Shown piece after piece: positions 52,675 to 62,233 of a DNA stretch of 64,000 bases. Numbering within the stretch: position 1 is the stretch's first letter; each line of letters opens with the position of its first letter. The translations under genes were made by a program, and so were the position numbers. Source of the stretch: 2-12-FULL-35-15 sp036386835 (lineage in GTDB: Bacteria > Bacteroidota > Bacteroidia > 2-12-FULL-35-15); assembly GCA_036386835.1 (NCBI GenBank), contig DASVUX010000011.1:124001-188000 (forward strand), written 5' to 3'. A model generated the notes under the pieces. It searched no databases. It was not told the origin of the DNA and was given only the letters and a program-made list of their open reading frames with translations.

Positions 52675-52706
52675 CAAATATACGGGTGTTATATTTTAAA
52701 AACCAA
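52675..52706 (-). promoter_or_regulatory. Promoter of the leader-homoserine dehydrogenase transcript
   Basis: On the minus strand TTTG (complement of 52703-52706), 20 bp, TATATTTG (complement of 52675-52682): a full match to the Bacteroidota consensus. Confidence 0.8.
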
Positions 52707-52724
52707 ATTATTTTTTCATTCCTG

Positions 52725-54830
52725 TTATTTAACAATGATCTTTCCTGCAACATCGGTAGTTCCGGAGCCAATGATACGGTAAAAATAAATACCGTTCCCC
52801 AATCCGTTGCGTGGGACCACAAATTGCTTTTCCCCGATACCGTTAATCTGAACGACATTTTTTCCAAGGAGATCAGTCAATTCAAAATTGAAAATTTCAC
52901 CGGGGTTATCTGAGTTAACAATAAACGTTACGTGTTCGCTAAAAGGGTTTGGATAAGCAGAAACACCGGTATTAATAATATGTGATGGGACTCCAACTGA
53001 AAATGGAGAGGATGGCCCGTCCACCACGGTAAAAGAAATCGGGGTGCCTGCGCGGCCAATAGAATCAACCGAAAAGATGGAGTCGCAATATGTATGCACA
53101 CAACCGCTGCCGTTATCAACAGTAAGGCAGATCTCGTATGGGCCGGCACCTGCATAAACATGCGATGGATGCTGCTGGGTAGACGTTGTGGTATCACCGA
53201 AATCCCAGAGATAGCTTAAGGGCCAGCCGTAAGACAGGTCCGTGATTGTATATGTGTTCGGATCTGGCGAAGAGAAATTATCACCTATGTTAAACAAGGC
53301 ATTGCAGGGATTCAACGTTCCTGAAACATTAATTGACCGGCAAAGAGTATCTCCGCATCCGGAAGAAGTTGCAGCTATAAGACACACATTGAAAATACCG
53401 TTTCCTGGATAAGTGTGCGTAGGCGATGCTGCTGTTGAAGAACTGCCATCACCGAAATCCCAGAGATAAGAAACAGCAGTCCCTGTTGAATTATTAAAGC
53501 ACCAGAAGTTATATGCATTGGTGGAATCCGGGACCATGGTAAAGTTTACCTGCCCCGCATCTTCAATCGTTAATGTTGTAAAAGCGGAAGCTGTCGCACA
53601 GCCCCCGGTGGCTGCAAGTGTATTTGTAATCGTGTAAACTCCGGAAGCGGATGCTGCCAGGTCAACTTCACCTGTAACGTTACTCACGAATATTATCCCG
53701 GCAGGGGAAGAAGAAAACATGCCGGCCGAAGCGCCTGCTGCTAATGCCGGTACAATGGCTATGTTATCACCGGTACAATATGCAGGATACGTATACGAAA
53801 AGGCAGCATCAGGCGGAGCTGATATCATAAGACTGGTGGTATCGCTGTCAGGGCAAGCGCCTGAAGTTGTATAAATGACATAATAATTACCCGGAGTGCT
53901 GGCCGCCAGGTTGATTGTTCCTGATGCGCTTGTGATTGCCAGGCCCGGGCCCGCAGAAAACGTCCCTCCCGCCAAGCCTGTAATAGTTGGGGTTGGGTTA
54001 GTTGCATTCTGACAATAGGTTGCGCTGCTGTATGAAAAAGATGCATCATCAGCCGGATTAACATTTACTGTAACCGTTGCCGTTTGGGCACAACCATTCT
54101 GATCTGTTACGACTATAGAATAAGTTGTTGTGCTAAGCGGGGAAACGACAGGGTTCGCTATGTTTCCGGAATTCATCCCCGTTAAAGGCGCCCAGCTATA
54201 AGTATAGTTTGGCGTACCGCCACTAACCGAACTCGTAAGTGCTACAGCAGAACCAGCGCAAATAGTAGAGGATGGCGGAAGAGTAACTGAAACAGGCGTT
54301 CCGGAAGTAATCACCGGAGAATAAATTGATGAACAGCCGTTTGCATCCTTAATGACAATTGTATGGGTCCCCGCGCCCAGCCCGGTAAAATTAGTCGTTG
54401 CCGCCCACGGTCCCCCGTTCAGGGAGAATGTAAAAGGCGAAATCCCGGTGAAAGAGCTCAGGGAAATTTCACCATTGCTTGTTCCGCAATAGTCATTGGT
54501 AACGGTCACCACTGCACCCGGACCGCTCGAAGGCTGAAGGATGGTTACGGAAGCAGTTGCATCACTCATATCGCTCATGTCAGTAACAGTTACGGTATAG
54601 GTTCCCGCACACAGTCCAACAACATTCTGGGCCGTTGATGTGTATCCTGAAGATGATGTCCAGGAAAATGCAAAAGGCCCTGTGCCGCCTGAAACTGCAG
54701 ATGCTGCTGTTCCATTACATTGCCCGTTGCATGTTGCATTGGTGAATCCGCTGATGGATGCCGTGTGTCCTGCTGCAATAGCATAAATGCCCAGGATACT
54801 TAATTTAACGGTGAAAATTATTTTTTTCAT
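52725..54830 (-). CDS. T9SS-secreted SprB/PKD-repeat protein
   Basis: A 701-residue surface protein. It has a signal peptide at about 1-20 and two to three SprB-type repeats (ATCNGQCNGTAAS...VSGGTGPFAFSW... LCAGTYTVTVTD), with a further Ig/PKD-like unit after ICAGSAVALTS. Two further PKD modules follow (WDFGDGSSSTAASPTHTY and WDFGDTTTSTQQHPSHVY), then the T9SS type A domain at about 625-701 (YPNPFSEHVTF). The first of three adjacent minus-strand homologous genes has its ATG at 58114-region neighbours' spacing of 5 bp. Probable adhesin or gliding-related surface protein. Confidence 0.85.
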   Translation of the reverse strand: MKKIIFTVKLSILGIYAIAAGHTASISGFTNATCNGQCNGTAASAVSGGTGPFAFSWTSSSGYTSTAQNVVGLCAGTYTVTVTDMSDMSDATASVTILQPSSGPGAVVTVTNDYCGTSNGEISLSSFTGISPFTFSLNGGPWAATTNFTGLGAGTHTIVIKDANGCSSIYSPVITSGTPVSVTLPPSSTICAGSAVALTSSVSGGTPNYTYSWAPLTGMNSGNIANPVVSPLSTTTYSIVVTDQNGCAQTATVTVNVNPADDASFSYSSATYCQNATNPTPTITGLAGGTFSAGPGLAITSASGTINLAASTPGNYYVIYTTSGACPDSDTTSLMISAPPDAAFSYTYPAYCTGDNIAIVPALAAGASAGMFSSSPAGIIFVSNVTGEVDLAASASGVYTITNTLAATGGCATASAFTTLTIEDAGQVNFTMVPDSTNAYNFWCFNNSTGTAVSYLWDFGDGSSSTAASPTHTYPGNGIFNVCLIAATSSGCGDTLCRSINVSGTLNPCNALFNIGDNFSSPDPNTYTITDLSYGWPLSYLWDFGDTTTSTQQHPSHVYAGAGPYEICLTVDNGSGCVHTYCDSIFSVDSIGRAGTPISFTVVDGPSSPFSVGVPSHIINTGVSAYPNPFSEHVTFIVNSDNPGEIFNFELTDLLGKNVVQINGIGEKQFVVPRNGLGNGIYFYRIIGSGTTDVAGKIIVK

Positions 54831-54835
54831 AATGG

Positions 54836-57800
54836 CTATTTTATTATCACTTTACCCATTCCTACAAGTCCTGCATTGTTGGTTATTGTATAGAAATACA
54901 TTCCGTTCTGCAATCCGCTACGATTAACAGTGAATTGTTTTTCATTCGTCCTGAACTTATTAACTGACTTTCCTAAAACATCTGTGATTTCTAATGTATA
55001 TGTTTCATTCACTTTTTCTGAACGGATCAGGAATGTCGTTTCATCAGAGAATGGATTTGGATAAACTGAAACCTTACCGTTATCACTTACCTGCTGTTCT
55101 ATTGCAGCAGCAAGATTGTATGTATTAACCGCAGTGTTTGTAATCACCGGTGCGTTAAAGTCAAAGTAGATGTAGGCTTTGTTCTCGACAACCTGTCCGG
55201 CAACCGGGGCATTCAGCTTGTTTATTTTGAATTGTACGTGGCCGTGACTTGCTGCTTCATTCGTATTGCTGTCGGGAAGCATGATGTTATCAAAGTGCCA
55301 CCTGATGACATTTCCCGGAAGCATTTCCACAACATAATTATGACTAGCATTCAGCATCTGGAAACTCATCGGATCAAGTAAGGAAGATAAGGTATCATCA
55401 ACAGTGATGTTCACAGCCGGGCCGTTACCAGTATTCTGGAAACGGATCAGGTATGAAAACTCATCTTCTGTCAATGGAATATCACCATTGATACCAGAAC
55501 CTGAAGGAGAAACTGTTTTATCATTCGGATCATACGAGCCTGTGATTATCCGGGTATAGGTGTAAATATTACAGCCGGGATTCGCATCAGTCCCGTTTGA
55601 AACAGATGCACTCGCAAACGCAGTGGTTACGGTCCCGACCGGAGCTGCTACAGGAGTATTAAATATTACACTAAAGCTCATTGATGAAGACACGATGAGT
55701 CCCGAGTAATTCCAGAAGATAGTATCTCCTGATATGCTGCTTGGAGCAGGATAAGCAGAAACATAATCAAGGATCCCTGGTAATACGAAATACACTGAGC
55801 CATTGGCTGTCTGGTTTCCTGCATTTGACAGATAAACATTGTAATATCCGCTAAAGCCCGGTACTATACCGCTGCTCCAGGCATACACGCATACGTCATG
55901 GATCGGAGGAATCACATAAGAAAAATTATTATTTGGCACTGTGCTGCTGCTATTTACTGTTATTGCATAAGAATTAGTACAGGCTGCTTCAAGGTTGGCA
56001 GTGTTTGAAGGCGTTACCGTGTATCCGCCGGAAGGAACCCAAATGCTGTAGTAGCCTAAAGTATTAGTATATCCTGAATATGTATTAGTCCCGTTGCTTG
56101 CAGTAATCATGTATCCCGACAACCCGAAATCGCCTGCATCGAAGACACAGTTTGAATTATTGTCGCTATAAGCCGTGCCGGTTATATAGGCGTATGTTGT
56201 AACCGTTGAGACCGTATAATAATATGTGCCGCAATTGCCGCTCGAATCTGTAACAGTGACACTGTACATACCTGCACCTAATGAATATACATCTTCCGTA
56301 GTTGCTCCGTTGCTCCAAAGGAAGGTGAATGGGGGCGCAATTCCGGAAACAGACAGATCGATCGAACCGTTTTGCAATCCAAAACCGGATTCATGAATTA
56401 TATTGTTTGTTACTGTAATGTTCGAAGAGTTTGTAGTAGTTACAAAAAGAGTGAATGTTCCCGAGCAGCCATTCATATCGGTTACTGTTCCTAAATATGT
56501 ACCAGGGCACACACCAGTAAAGTTTCCATTTGTCTGCTGCGGTGCTCCATTGCTGAGATCATACAGGTATGGTGGTGTACCGCCTCCTGCCGCCAGGAAA
56601 ACCGATCCGTTACATGCACCGCAGGTTGAGCTGCCGTTATTTCCTGTTACAAAGACCTGCCCGGCAGTATTGATAGTTGCGAGATCTGATATGGTGCATC
56701 CAGAATTATCAGTAACAGTTATTGTATAGTTACCTGCGCAGAGATTGGAAATTGAGGCGGTACCTTGTCCCGAAGGTGGTGTGGGAGCCCACATATACGT
56801 GTAGGGGCCTGTACCTCCTGAAACACTTACATTCGCAGTTCCGTTGCAAACATTACATGAAGTGCTTGTAGCACTGACTGTAGTGGTCATGTTGCTGGAT
56901 GAAGGTACTACCGCGGTAACATTTATAGTACAGCCGTTAGCATCTGTTACCTGTACAATATAGGTCCCCTGGCATAAATTCGTTGCTGTTTGAGTAGTAA
57001 TCCCTGCGGGAGACCACAGGTATGTGTATGGCGCTGTGCCTCCTGTAACAGATACTGTAGCGCTCCCATCACAAGCACCGCAAGTTGCCGGGGTAACACT
57101 GCTGATTGTTCCTGCAACAGGTGAACTATTTCCAACTATTACATTCTGCGGCATCGACTGGCAGCCCATGCTGTTTCCTGTAACAGTAAACATACCCGGA
57201 CATAAACCGGTAATAGTGGATCCGGTTGCTGAGAATCCGTTGGGTCCGGTCCAGCTATAAAATATACCTGGTGCATTTGAAGTTGCCACTGCAAATCCAT
57301 TACAGTTCCCGCAGGACGCATTCGAAGTTGATGTAGAAACAACGGGAACAGGATTAACTGTTACAGTGGCTGTAATTGTTGAAGTACATCCCGAAGCTGT
57401 TCCCGATACTGTATAAGTAGTAGTTGTTGTTGGAGTAACCATAACCGAAGCGCCTGACATACCGCCCGGGGACCAGGTATAGGTCGAAGCTCCTGTGGCA
57501 GTTAATGTTGCCGACATTCCCTGGCAGATAGTTGATGAATTAACTGTAATAGCCGGAGCCGGATTTACAACTACCGTTGCAGTTGCAGTTGCCTGGCATC
57601 CGTTGGCATCATAAACCGTAACGGTATATGTTGTGGTAACAGTCGGACTGGCAACCGGGCTGGAAACGGTAGGGCTGTTTAAACCCGTCATTGGCGACCA
57701 TGAATACGCATACGCAGGAGTTCCCGCGGTTGCGGTAGAAAAAATGGAAGCCGTTGCGCCTGCACAAATAGTTGTTGTGCCATTTGTAATTACCGCCAGC

Positions 57801-58114
57801 TGCGAGGGTGATCCGATAAAGAATGAAGTGGTATCAGCACATCCTGCTGTCACATCATTTACAATAACGTAGTAGCTCCCGGAACATAAATTATAAACTG
57901 AATCATTCACCTGGTTGGGAAGCACAGCATAGGAAGAAGAAACATACGAGTACGTATAATTCCCGCTTCCGCCTGAAGCCAAAGCATAGCCATGACCGTT
58001 ACATGCTGAGAAGCAAGTTACCTGGTTCATGTAAAACGTTGTGTTCAAGCCCGGGCAATCCGCCATAACAGCGAATGACAATGCCGAAAAAACGATCAGA
58101 AGGATTTTTTTCAT
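54836..58114 (-). CDS. Large T9SS-secreted SprB-repeat adhesin-like protein
   Basis: A 1092-residue protein with signal peptide (about 1-18). Eight repeat units of about 75 residues follow (about 19-635); most have the SprB pattern CxxCNG...GGxxPYxYxW...LCxGxYxxxVTDxxGC, while units 2 and 3 are Ig/PKD-like. Then come a Cna-B/SdrD-like domain (about 640-760), a DUF11-like conserved domain (about 770-1010; SYDPNDKTVSPSG, ENKAYIYFDFNAPVITNT) and a T9SS type A domain (about 1015-1092; YPNPFSDETTF). SprB repeats are known from Flavobacterium gliding adhesin SprB. The upstream neighbour is 5 bp away. Confidence 0.88.
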   Translation of the reverse strand: MKKILLIVFSALSFAVMADCPGLNTTFYMNQVTCFSACNGHGYALASGGSGNYTYSYVSSSYAVLPNQVNDSVYNLCSGSYYVIVNDVTAGCADTTSFFIGSPSQLAVITNGTTTICAGATASIFSTATAGTPAYAYSWSPMTGLNSPTVSSPVASPTVTTTYTVTVYDANGCQATATATVVVNPAPAITVNSSTICQGMSATLTATGASTYTWSPGGMSGASVMVTPTTTTTYTVSGTASGCTSTITATVTVNPVPVVSTSTSNASCGNCNGFAVATSNAPGIFYSWTGPNGFSATGSTITGLCPGMFTVTGNSMGCQSMPQNVIVGNSSPVAGTISSVTPATCGACDGSATVSVTGGTAPYTYLWSPAGITTQTATNLCQGTYIVQVTDANGCTINVTAVVPSSSNMTTTVSATSTSCNVCNGTANVSVSGGTGPYTYMWAPTPPSGQGTASISNLCAGNYTITVTDNSGCTISDLATINTAGQVFVTGNNGSSTCGACNGSVFLAAGGGTPPYLYDLSNGAPQQTNGNFTGVCPGTYLGTVTDMNGCSGTFTLFVTTTNSSNITVTNNIIHESGFGLQNGSIDLSVSGIAPPFTFLWSNGATTEDVYSLGAGMYSVTVTDSSGNCGTYYYTVSTVTTYAYITGTAYSDNNSNCVFDAGDFGLSGYMITASNGTNTYSGYTNTLGYYSIWVPSGGYTVTPSNTANLEAACTNSYAITVNSSSTVPNNNFSYVIPPIHDVCVYAWSSGIVPGFSGYYNVYLSNAGNQTANGSVYFVLPGILDYVSAYPAPSSISGDTIFWNYSGLIVSSSMSFSVIFNTPVAAPVGTVTTAFASASVSNGTDANPGCNIYTYTRIITGSYDPNDKTVSPSGSGINGDIPLTEDEFSYLIRFQNTGNGPAVNITVDDTLSSLLDPMSFQMLNASHNYVVEMLPGNVIRWHFDNIMLPDSNTNEAASHGHVQFKINKLNAPVAGQVVENKAYIYFDFNAPVITNTAVNTYNLAAAIEQQVSDNGKVSVYPNPFSDETTFLIRSEKVNETYTLEITDVLGKSVNKFRTNEKQFTVNRSGLQNGMYFYTITNNAGLVGMGKVIIK

Positions 58115-58158
58115 GTTTTATAATTTAGTTGTTCGAATTCAGCCTTGCTGAAAGCTGT

Positions 58159-60003
58159 TTATTTAATAACGACTTTACCTTTTCCTACTACCTCGTGTCC
58201 GCTTGTGATAGTGTAAAAATAGATCCCGCTGTTTATACCATTACGTGATACAGAAAACTGCTTTTCGTTTGTCCTGGTACTTTTTACCGTTTTACCCAGA
58301 ACATCCGTAAGCTGGAAATCGTAGCTTTCATTAAGATTAGAAGAGTTAATAACAAACGTAGTCTGTTCAGTGAACGGGTTAGGATAAACCGAAACATTGG
58401 AAAATATTTGGCTACCATCAGCGATCCCGACAGGTTCAAGTATAGTATTTACAACCGTATTAGTTACAATGGCAGGATTGAAATCGAAATAAATATGTGC
58501 AGTATTTTTAATCTGGGTATTAAATCCTAAAGGATATGGCCGCTTTATTCTGAAAGATACAGAACCATGACTGGCCGGTTCATTGCTTGTGCTGTCAGCC
58601 AGGTAAATATTATTAAAATTAAACTTCACAACTCCGGGAGAGATCCATTCAGGAGACATTGCATGACTTGAGCCAACGATCTGCAGGCTGCTCGGAATAA
58701 GGTCGGTATCTAATGTGTCAATTATAGCAACATTAATTGCAGGCGCATTCCCGGTGTTCTGGAAGTGAACAGTATATGTTAAAACGGTATCCGCGAAATA
58801 ATCTATACCTCCGTTCATACCAACTCCGGCAGGTGAAACTTCTTTAAAGTTAGGATCATAAGAATTCACAACCGGGAGACAAAAGTTATAATCATTATTT
58901 AACAGATCAACATCTCCGGGTAAAACATCCGTAAATATCCTGAAGCATAATTGGTCCCCGGCAGTTACCGAGGTGATGGGGGTCAGATGGATATTTGCAA
59001 AGAAGCTGTTCCAGTAACCGCCCGAAGAGATGTTCGTTAGGTTTGCATAGTTCCAGGTAAGCGTGTCACCGCTGACAGCCGGCAATGGAACAGAGCTCTG
59101 TGCAGAATTATAAACGACACGGTTATCAAGAACAAGTCTTAACGACCCCGAAGCTGTATTGCATCCTGTATTACTAACTGAAGGGAATAAGTAAAATGGC
59201 ATTCCCGGGCGCACAACACCTGCGGAGCCTGCATATGTTTGAACATCTATATTGCTTGAGCATTGTAAAGCAAAATCAATATTATTCTGCGGAACTGTTG
59301 TACCATTATATACAGAAGGAGAGCAAGCAGCAGATGGGAACATGAACTGGTAGTTCGAAGGCAATGAAACCGAATAACCGGTCATCCAGTCCTGCTGAAT
59401 ATTTACAGAGTAAAGTCCGTTCATATCAGTATATCCCATAAGCGTTGTTGACCCGGAAGAAAACGGATTTGTATAATTGAATGGTGCCATTAAAGGAATT
59501 GATGATAATGACTGGTCGCCCGAATTAAATGCACAATCCATGTTATTATCAATATAAACACGTCCTGAAACCATTCCGTAATCACATGGATTGCTTACCA
59601 TCAGGGGATAAAAATTATTAATGTTCGAGATTGTATCAGGACCGGAGATCACAGTAACGGTCGGGCCGAAGAAGTTCGCCATTCCACCCGTAAGCTGGTC
59701 ATCAGGAATCATTGAATTGAAGATAGGCACCGGCAGGTAAACCATCCAGGGATTGGCGCCCGAAGTATTCACATCACTTACTATAAGTGTATTGGTCCCC
59801 TGATCTTTGATCTTGACAGAATCCCCCATAAAGGAATTTGAAATATTAATCATGTACATCAGGGTTCCTGTGGAGTAGCACATGTTGGAATCGTGTGCCA
59901 TCATGGGCTGAGGCATAACATTAAGGTCGCCCTGCATATAACTTTGCGCTTTTGCGGCAATGGTGGCTGAGCAGATCAGGAGTAACAAGTAAATTTTTTT
60001 CAT
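58159..60003 (-). CDS. T9SS-secreted protein with DUF11-like domain
   Basis: About 614 residues from MKKIYLLLLIC; a TTG start 21 bp upstream is unlikely. Signal peptide about 1-20. The N-terminal 370 residues are unrecognised except for an SdrD/Cna-B-like unit (about 145-240; VSGRVYIDNNMDCAFNSGDQ). A DUF11-like domain (about 370-535; YDPNFKEVSPAGVGMNGG, ENKAYI-like KNTAHIYFDFNPAIVTNT) and a T9SS type A domain (YPNPFTEQTTF) follow, both close to those of the neighbouring protein. It is the first gene of the three-gene minus-strand set; its function is not known. Confidence 0.8.
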   Translation of the reverse strand: MKKIYLLLLICSATIAAKAQSYMQGDLNVMPQPMMAHDSNMCYSTGTLMYMINISNSFMGDSVKIKDQGTNTLIVSDVNTSGANPWMVYLPVPIFNSMIPDDQLTGGMANFFGPTVTVISGPDTISNINNFYPLMVSNPCDYGMVSGRVYIDNNMDCAFNSGDQSLSSIPLMAPFNYTNPFSSGSTTLMGYTDMNGLYSVNIQQDWMTGYSVSLPSNYQFMFPSAACSPSVYNGTTVPQNNIDFALQCSSNIDVQTYAGSAGVVRPGMPFYLFPSVSNTGCNTASGSLRLVLDNRVVYNSAQSSVPLPAVSGDTLTWNYANLTNISSGGYWNSFFANIHLTPITSVTAGDQLCFRIFTDVLPGDVDLLNNDYNFCLPVVNSYDPNFKEVSPAGVGMNGGIDYFADTVLTYTVHFQNTGNAPAINVAIIDTLDTDLIPSSLQIVGSSHAMSPEWISPGVVKFNFNNIYLADSTSNEPASHGSVSFRIKRPYPLGFNTQIKNTAHIYFDFNPAIVTNTVVNTILEPVGIADGSQIFSNVSVYPNPFTEQTTFVINSSNLNESYDFQLTDVLGKTVKSTRTNEKQFSVSRNGINSGIYFYTITSGHEVVGKGKVVIK

Positions 60004-60132
60004 AATGGTTAAGTAATTGAACAATGATTTTTTAATAAGTTTTAACTGGATGCGTATTTCAAAAAGTGTTTCAGTCTTTCTTTGTTATGAGATGAATTAA
60101 AAACGTGTTTGGTTGCACCCATCGAAGAAAAA

Positions 60133-60675
60133 ATGAATTACATCGACATTATTCTCTGTATTCCAATAGTTTGGGGACTTTATAAAGGCTTTATGAAGGG
60201 CCTTATAGTAGAGGCTGCCACTTTTATTGCCTTTGGTTTGGGTGTTTGGGGGGGAATCCACTTTTCTGAGTATGTAGCGGAGCAGCTTAAGGCATACTGG
60301 AATTCACCTTATCTTCCCGTTGTTTCTTTTGCGGCAACCTTCCTGGTAATTGTGATACTGATTTACCTTATTGCCAAACTGATCCAGCGTATGGCCGAAG
60401 GCATGGCCCTAGGGGCATTAAACAAGATTGGCGGAGCGCTTTTCGGGGCTCTTAAGTTCGCTATGGTTATGAGTGTGGTAATATTCGTGATTGATTCGGT
60501 TGAAGAAAGCTACCCAATGATCACTTTTAAGACAAAGGAAGAGTCCCTGTTATATAAGCCAGTGGGAAAGATCGCACCAACATTGATCCCGGCCTTGAAC
60601 AAAAGCCGCGTTGCTAATTTACTACCAACTGCCGATAGTATGAAGGTAGAGGTAAACGTAAAGATGAAGGAATAA
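60133..60675 (+). CDS. CvpA-family membrane protein
   Basis: About 180 residues from the ATG at 60133; the TTG-initiated 8-residue extension is not supported. Four hydrophobic segments (about 5-25, 30-50, 65-90 and 105-130) and the pattern IILCIPIVWGLYKGFMKGLIVEAATFI at the N-terminus match CvpA (colicin V production) proteins. The family is linked to purine synthesis operons and envelope stress, but its biochemical role is not known. It stands alone between the adhesins and nuoN. Confidence 0.85.
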   Translation: MNYIDIILCIPIVWGLYKGFMKGLIVEAATFIAFGLGVWGGIHFSEYVAEQLKAYWNSPYLPVVSFAATFLVIVILIYLIAKLIQRMAEGMALGALNKIGGALFGALKFAMVMSVVIFVIDSVEESYPMITFKTKEESLLYKPVGKIAPTLIPALNKSRVANLLPTADSMKVEVNVKMKE

Positions 60676-60746
60676 ACTTTCTCAGCTCCGCTTCCTGGAA
60701 AGACACAACAACTAAAGAAAGTTCCCAGAGAGGATCCGGGCCTGTG

Positions 60747-62120
60747 TTACAACAACCTGATGATACAATCAGGATACAATCCTAAAGCAACTGTTAAAAG
60801 AATCGTTACAATGAACAACAGCTTATGGTTAGTGGTAACCTCTATTGTTGTGTACGCTTCAGGCTGTTTAAAAAACATTGCGATGATGATCCTGAAATAA
60901 TAGTACACACCAATCACCGATGCAAGTATCGCAATTAGCACCAGCCAGCCGAATCCGCTCTGGAATGCAGCTGTGAAAATGTAATACTTGGCAAAGAAAC
61001 CCGCTGTTGGAGGAATTCCGGCCAGTGAAAGCAAAGAAACTGTCATGGCTACAGCAAGCAAAGGATTCGTTTTTGCCAATCCGTTAAATGAGCCGATCAG
61101 ATCATTCCCACGCGCAGCAGTTACAATACTCAGAACACCGAAAGAAGCGATTGAACCGATTGAATAAGCAAGGGTATAAAACAACACCGAGCTTTGCGTG
61201 AATTGGTTTAAGGCAATCAGCGCAAGAAGCATATAGCCGGCATGCGCAATGCTTGAGTAAGCCAGTGTTCGCTTTATGCTTGTCTGAACAACAGCAGTAA
61301 TATTTCCTACGAGTAATGTCAAAGCTGCGATCACGCAAAGTACATCAATCCAAACACCGCCGGCACCTGCAAATGTGGAAGCGAATAAACGCAGGAAGGC
61401 TGCAAACGCTGCTGTTTTAACAATGGTTGACATGAAAGCTGTCACAGAAGTTGGTGCTCCCTGGTACACATCCGGTGCCCAAAAATGGAAAGGGACTGCA
61501 GATATTTTAAACACCATGGAAGTAAGCATCAGCAATACACCTACGTAAAGAATACCAGGAACTGTTCCTGCGTTGGAAGTTATGTAATCGGCAATTGTAG
61601 GAAGGTCAAAAGATCCGGTTGCACCATAGATCAGGGTGATACCGAACAACAGGAAACCCGTTGAAAATGCACCAAGGATAAGATACTTGAAACCAGCCTC
61701 ATTAGAAGACACATCATCTTTCTTGCTGGCTGCAAGTACGTACATTGGAATTGAAAGGATCTCAATGCCGAGGAACAGCATTGTCATGTTTGTATAGGAT
61801 ACCATTACAACTCCGCCAACCAGCGCGAATAGAATCAGGGCAAAATGATCGGTTAAGCTTGATTCCTCTTTAAAGAAGCCCTCCGCCATTACAAACCAAA
61901 GAGTAGTAATGCCTATAAGGACAGAAGAAAATGCGACAGCGAAATTATCATAGCGCATCATGCCGTACCAGGTCTTGTCAGTGTTCCAGTCCACCAGGTT
62001 CAGCACAAAAGTTGTGATAAGGCCGAGGATAATCACCGGATACAATAGTTTCTTAAAGCTGAAGATTTCAGCCAGTAATGCTATTACACCTAATGCAGAA
62101 AGTAATATTAATGCTGTCAT
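60747..62120 (-). CDS. nuoN: NADH-quinone oxidoreductase subunit N
   Basis: An antiporter-like, proton-pumping membrane subunit of complex I. At 457 residues with about 14 hydrophobic helices it is normal in length. Landmarks are the conserved Glu-bearing LFLGIEILSIPMYVLAA, GAFSTGFLLFGITLIYG, the Lys-containing FKISAVPFHFWAPDVYQGAPTSVTAFMS, and AYSSIAHAGYMLLAL. It is the final gene of a nuoL-nuoM-nuoN run. Confidence 0.96.
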   Translation of the reverse strand: MTALILLSALGVIALLAEIFSFKKLLYPVIILGLITTFVLNLVDWNTDKTWYGMMRYDNFAVAFSSVLIGITTLWFVMAEGFFKEESSLTDHFALILFALVGGVVMVSYTNMTMLFLGIEILSIPMYVLAASKKDDVSSNEAGFKYLILGAFSTGFLLFGITLIYGATGSFDLPTIADYITSNAGTVPGILYVGVLLMLTSMVFKISAVPFHFWAPDVYQGAPTSVTAFMSTIVKTAAFAAFLRLFASTFAGAGGVWIDVLCVIAALTLLVGNITAVVQTSIKRTLAYSSIAHAGYMLLALIALNQFTQSSVLFYTLAYSIGSIASFGVLSIVTAARGNDLIGSFNGLAKTNPLLAVAMTVSLLSLAGIPPTAGFFAKYYIFTAAFQSGFGWLVLIAILASVIGVYYYFRIIIAMFFKQPEAYTTIEVTTNHKLLFIVTILLTVALGLYPDCIIRLL

Positions 62121-62233
62121 ATTTTTATTTTTTCTCCACAGATTTCACAGAGTAATTCTGCTTATCGTAAATCATTTATTTATTTTCTCACAAACATCCT
62201 CTTCTCTTTAGGCAGGGATGCAAGTGGTATATT

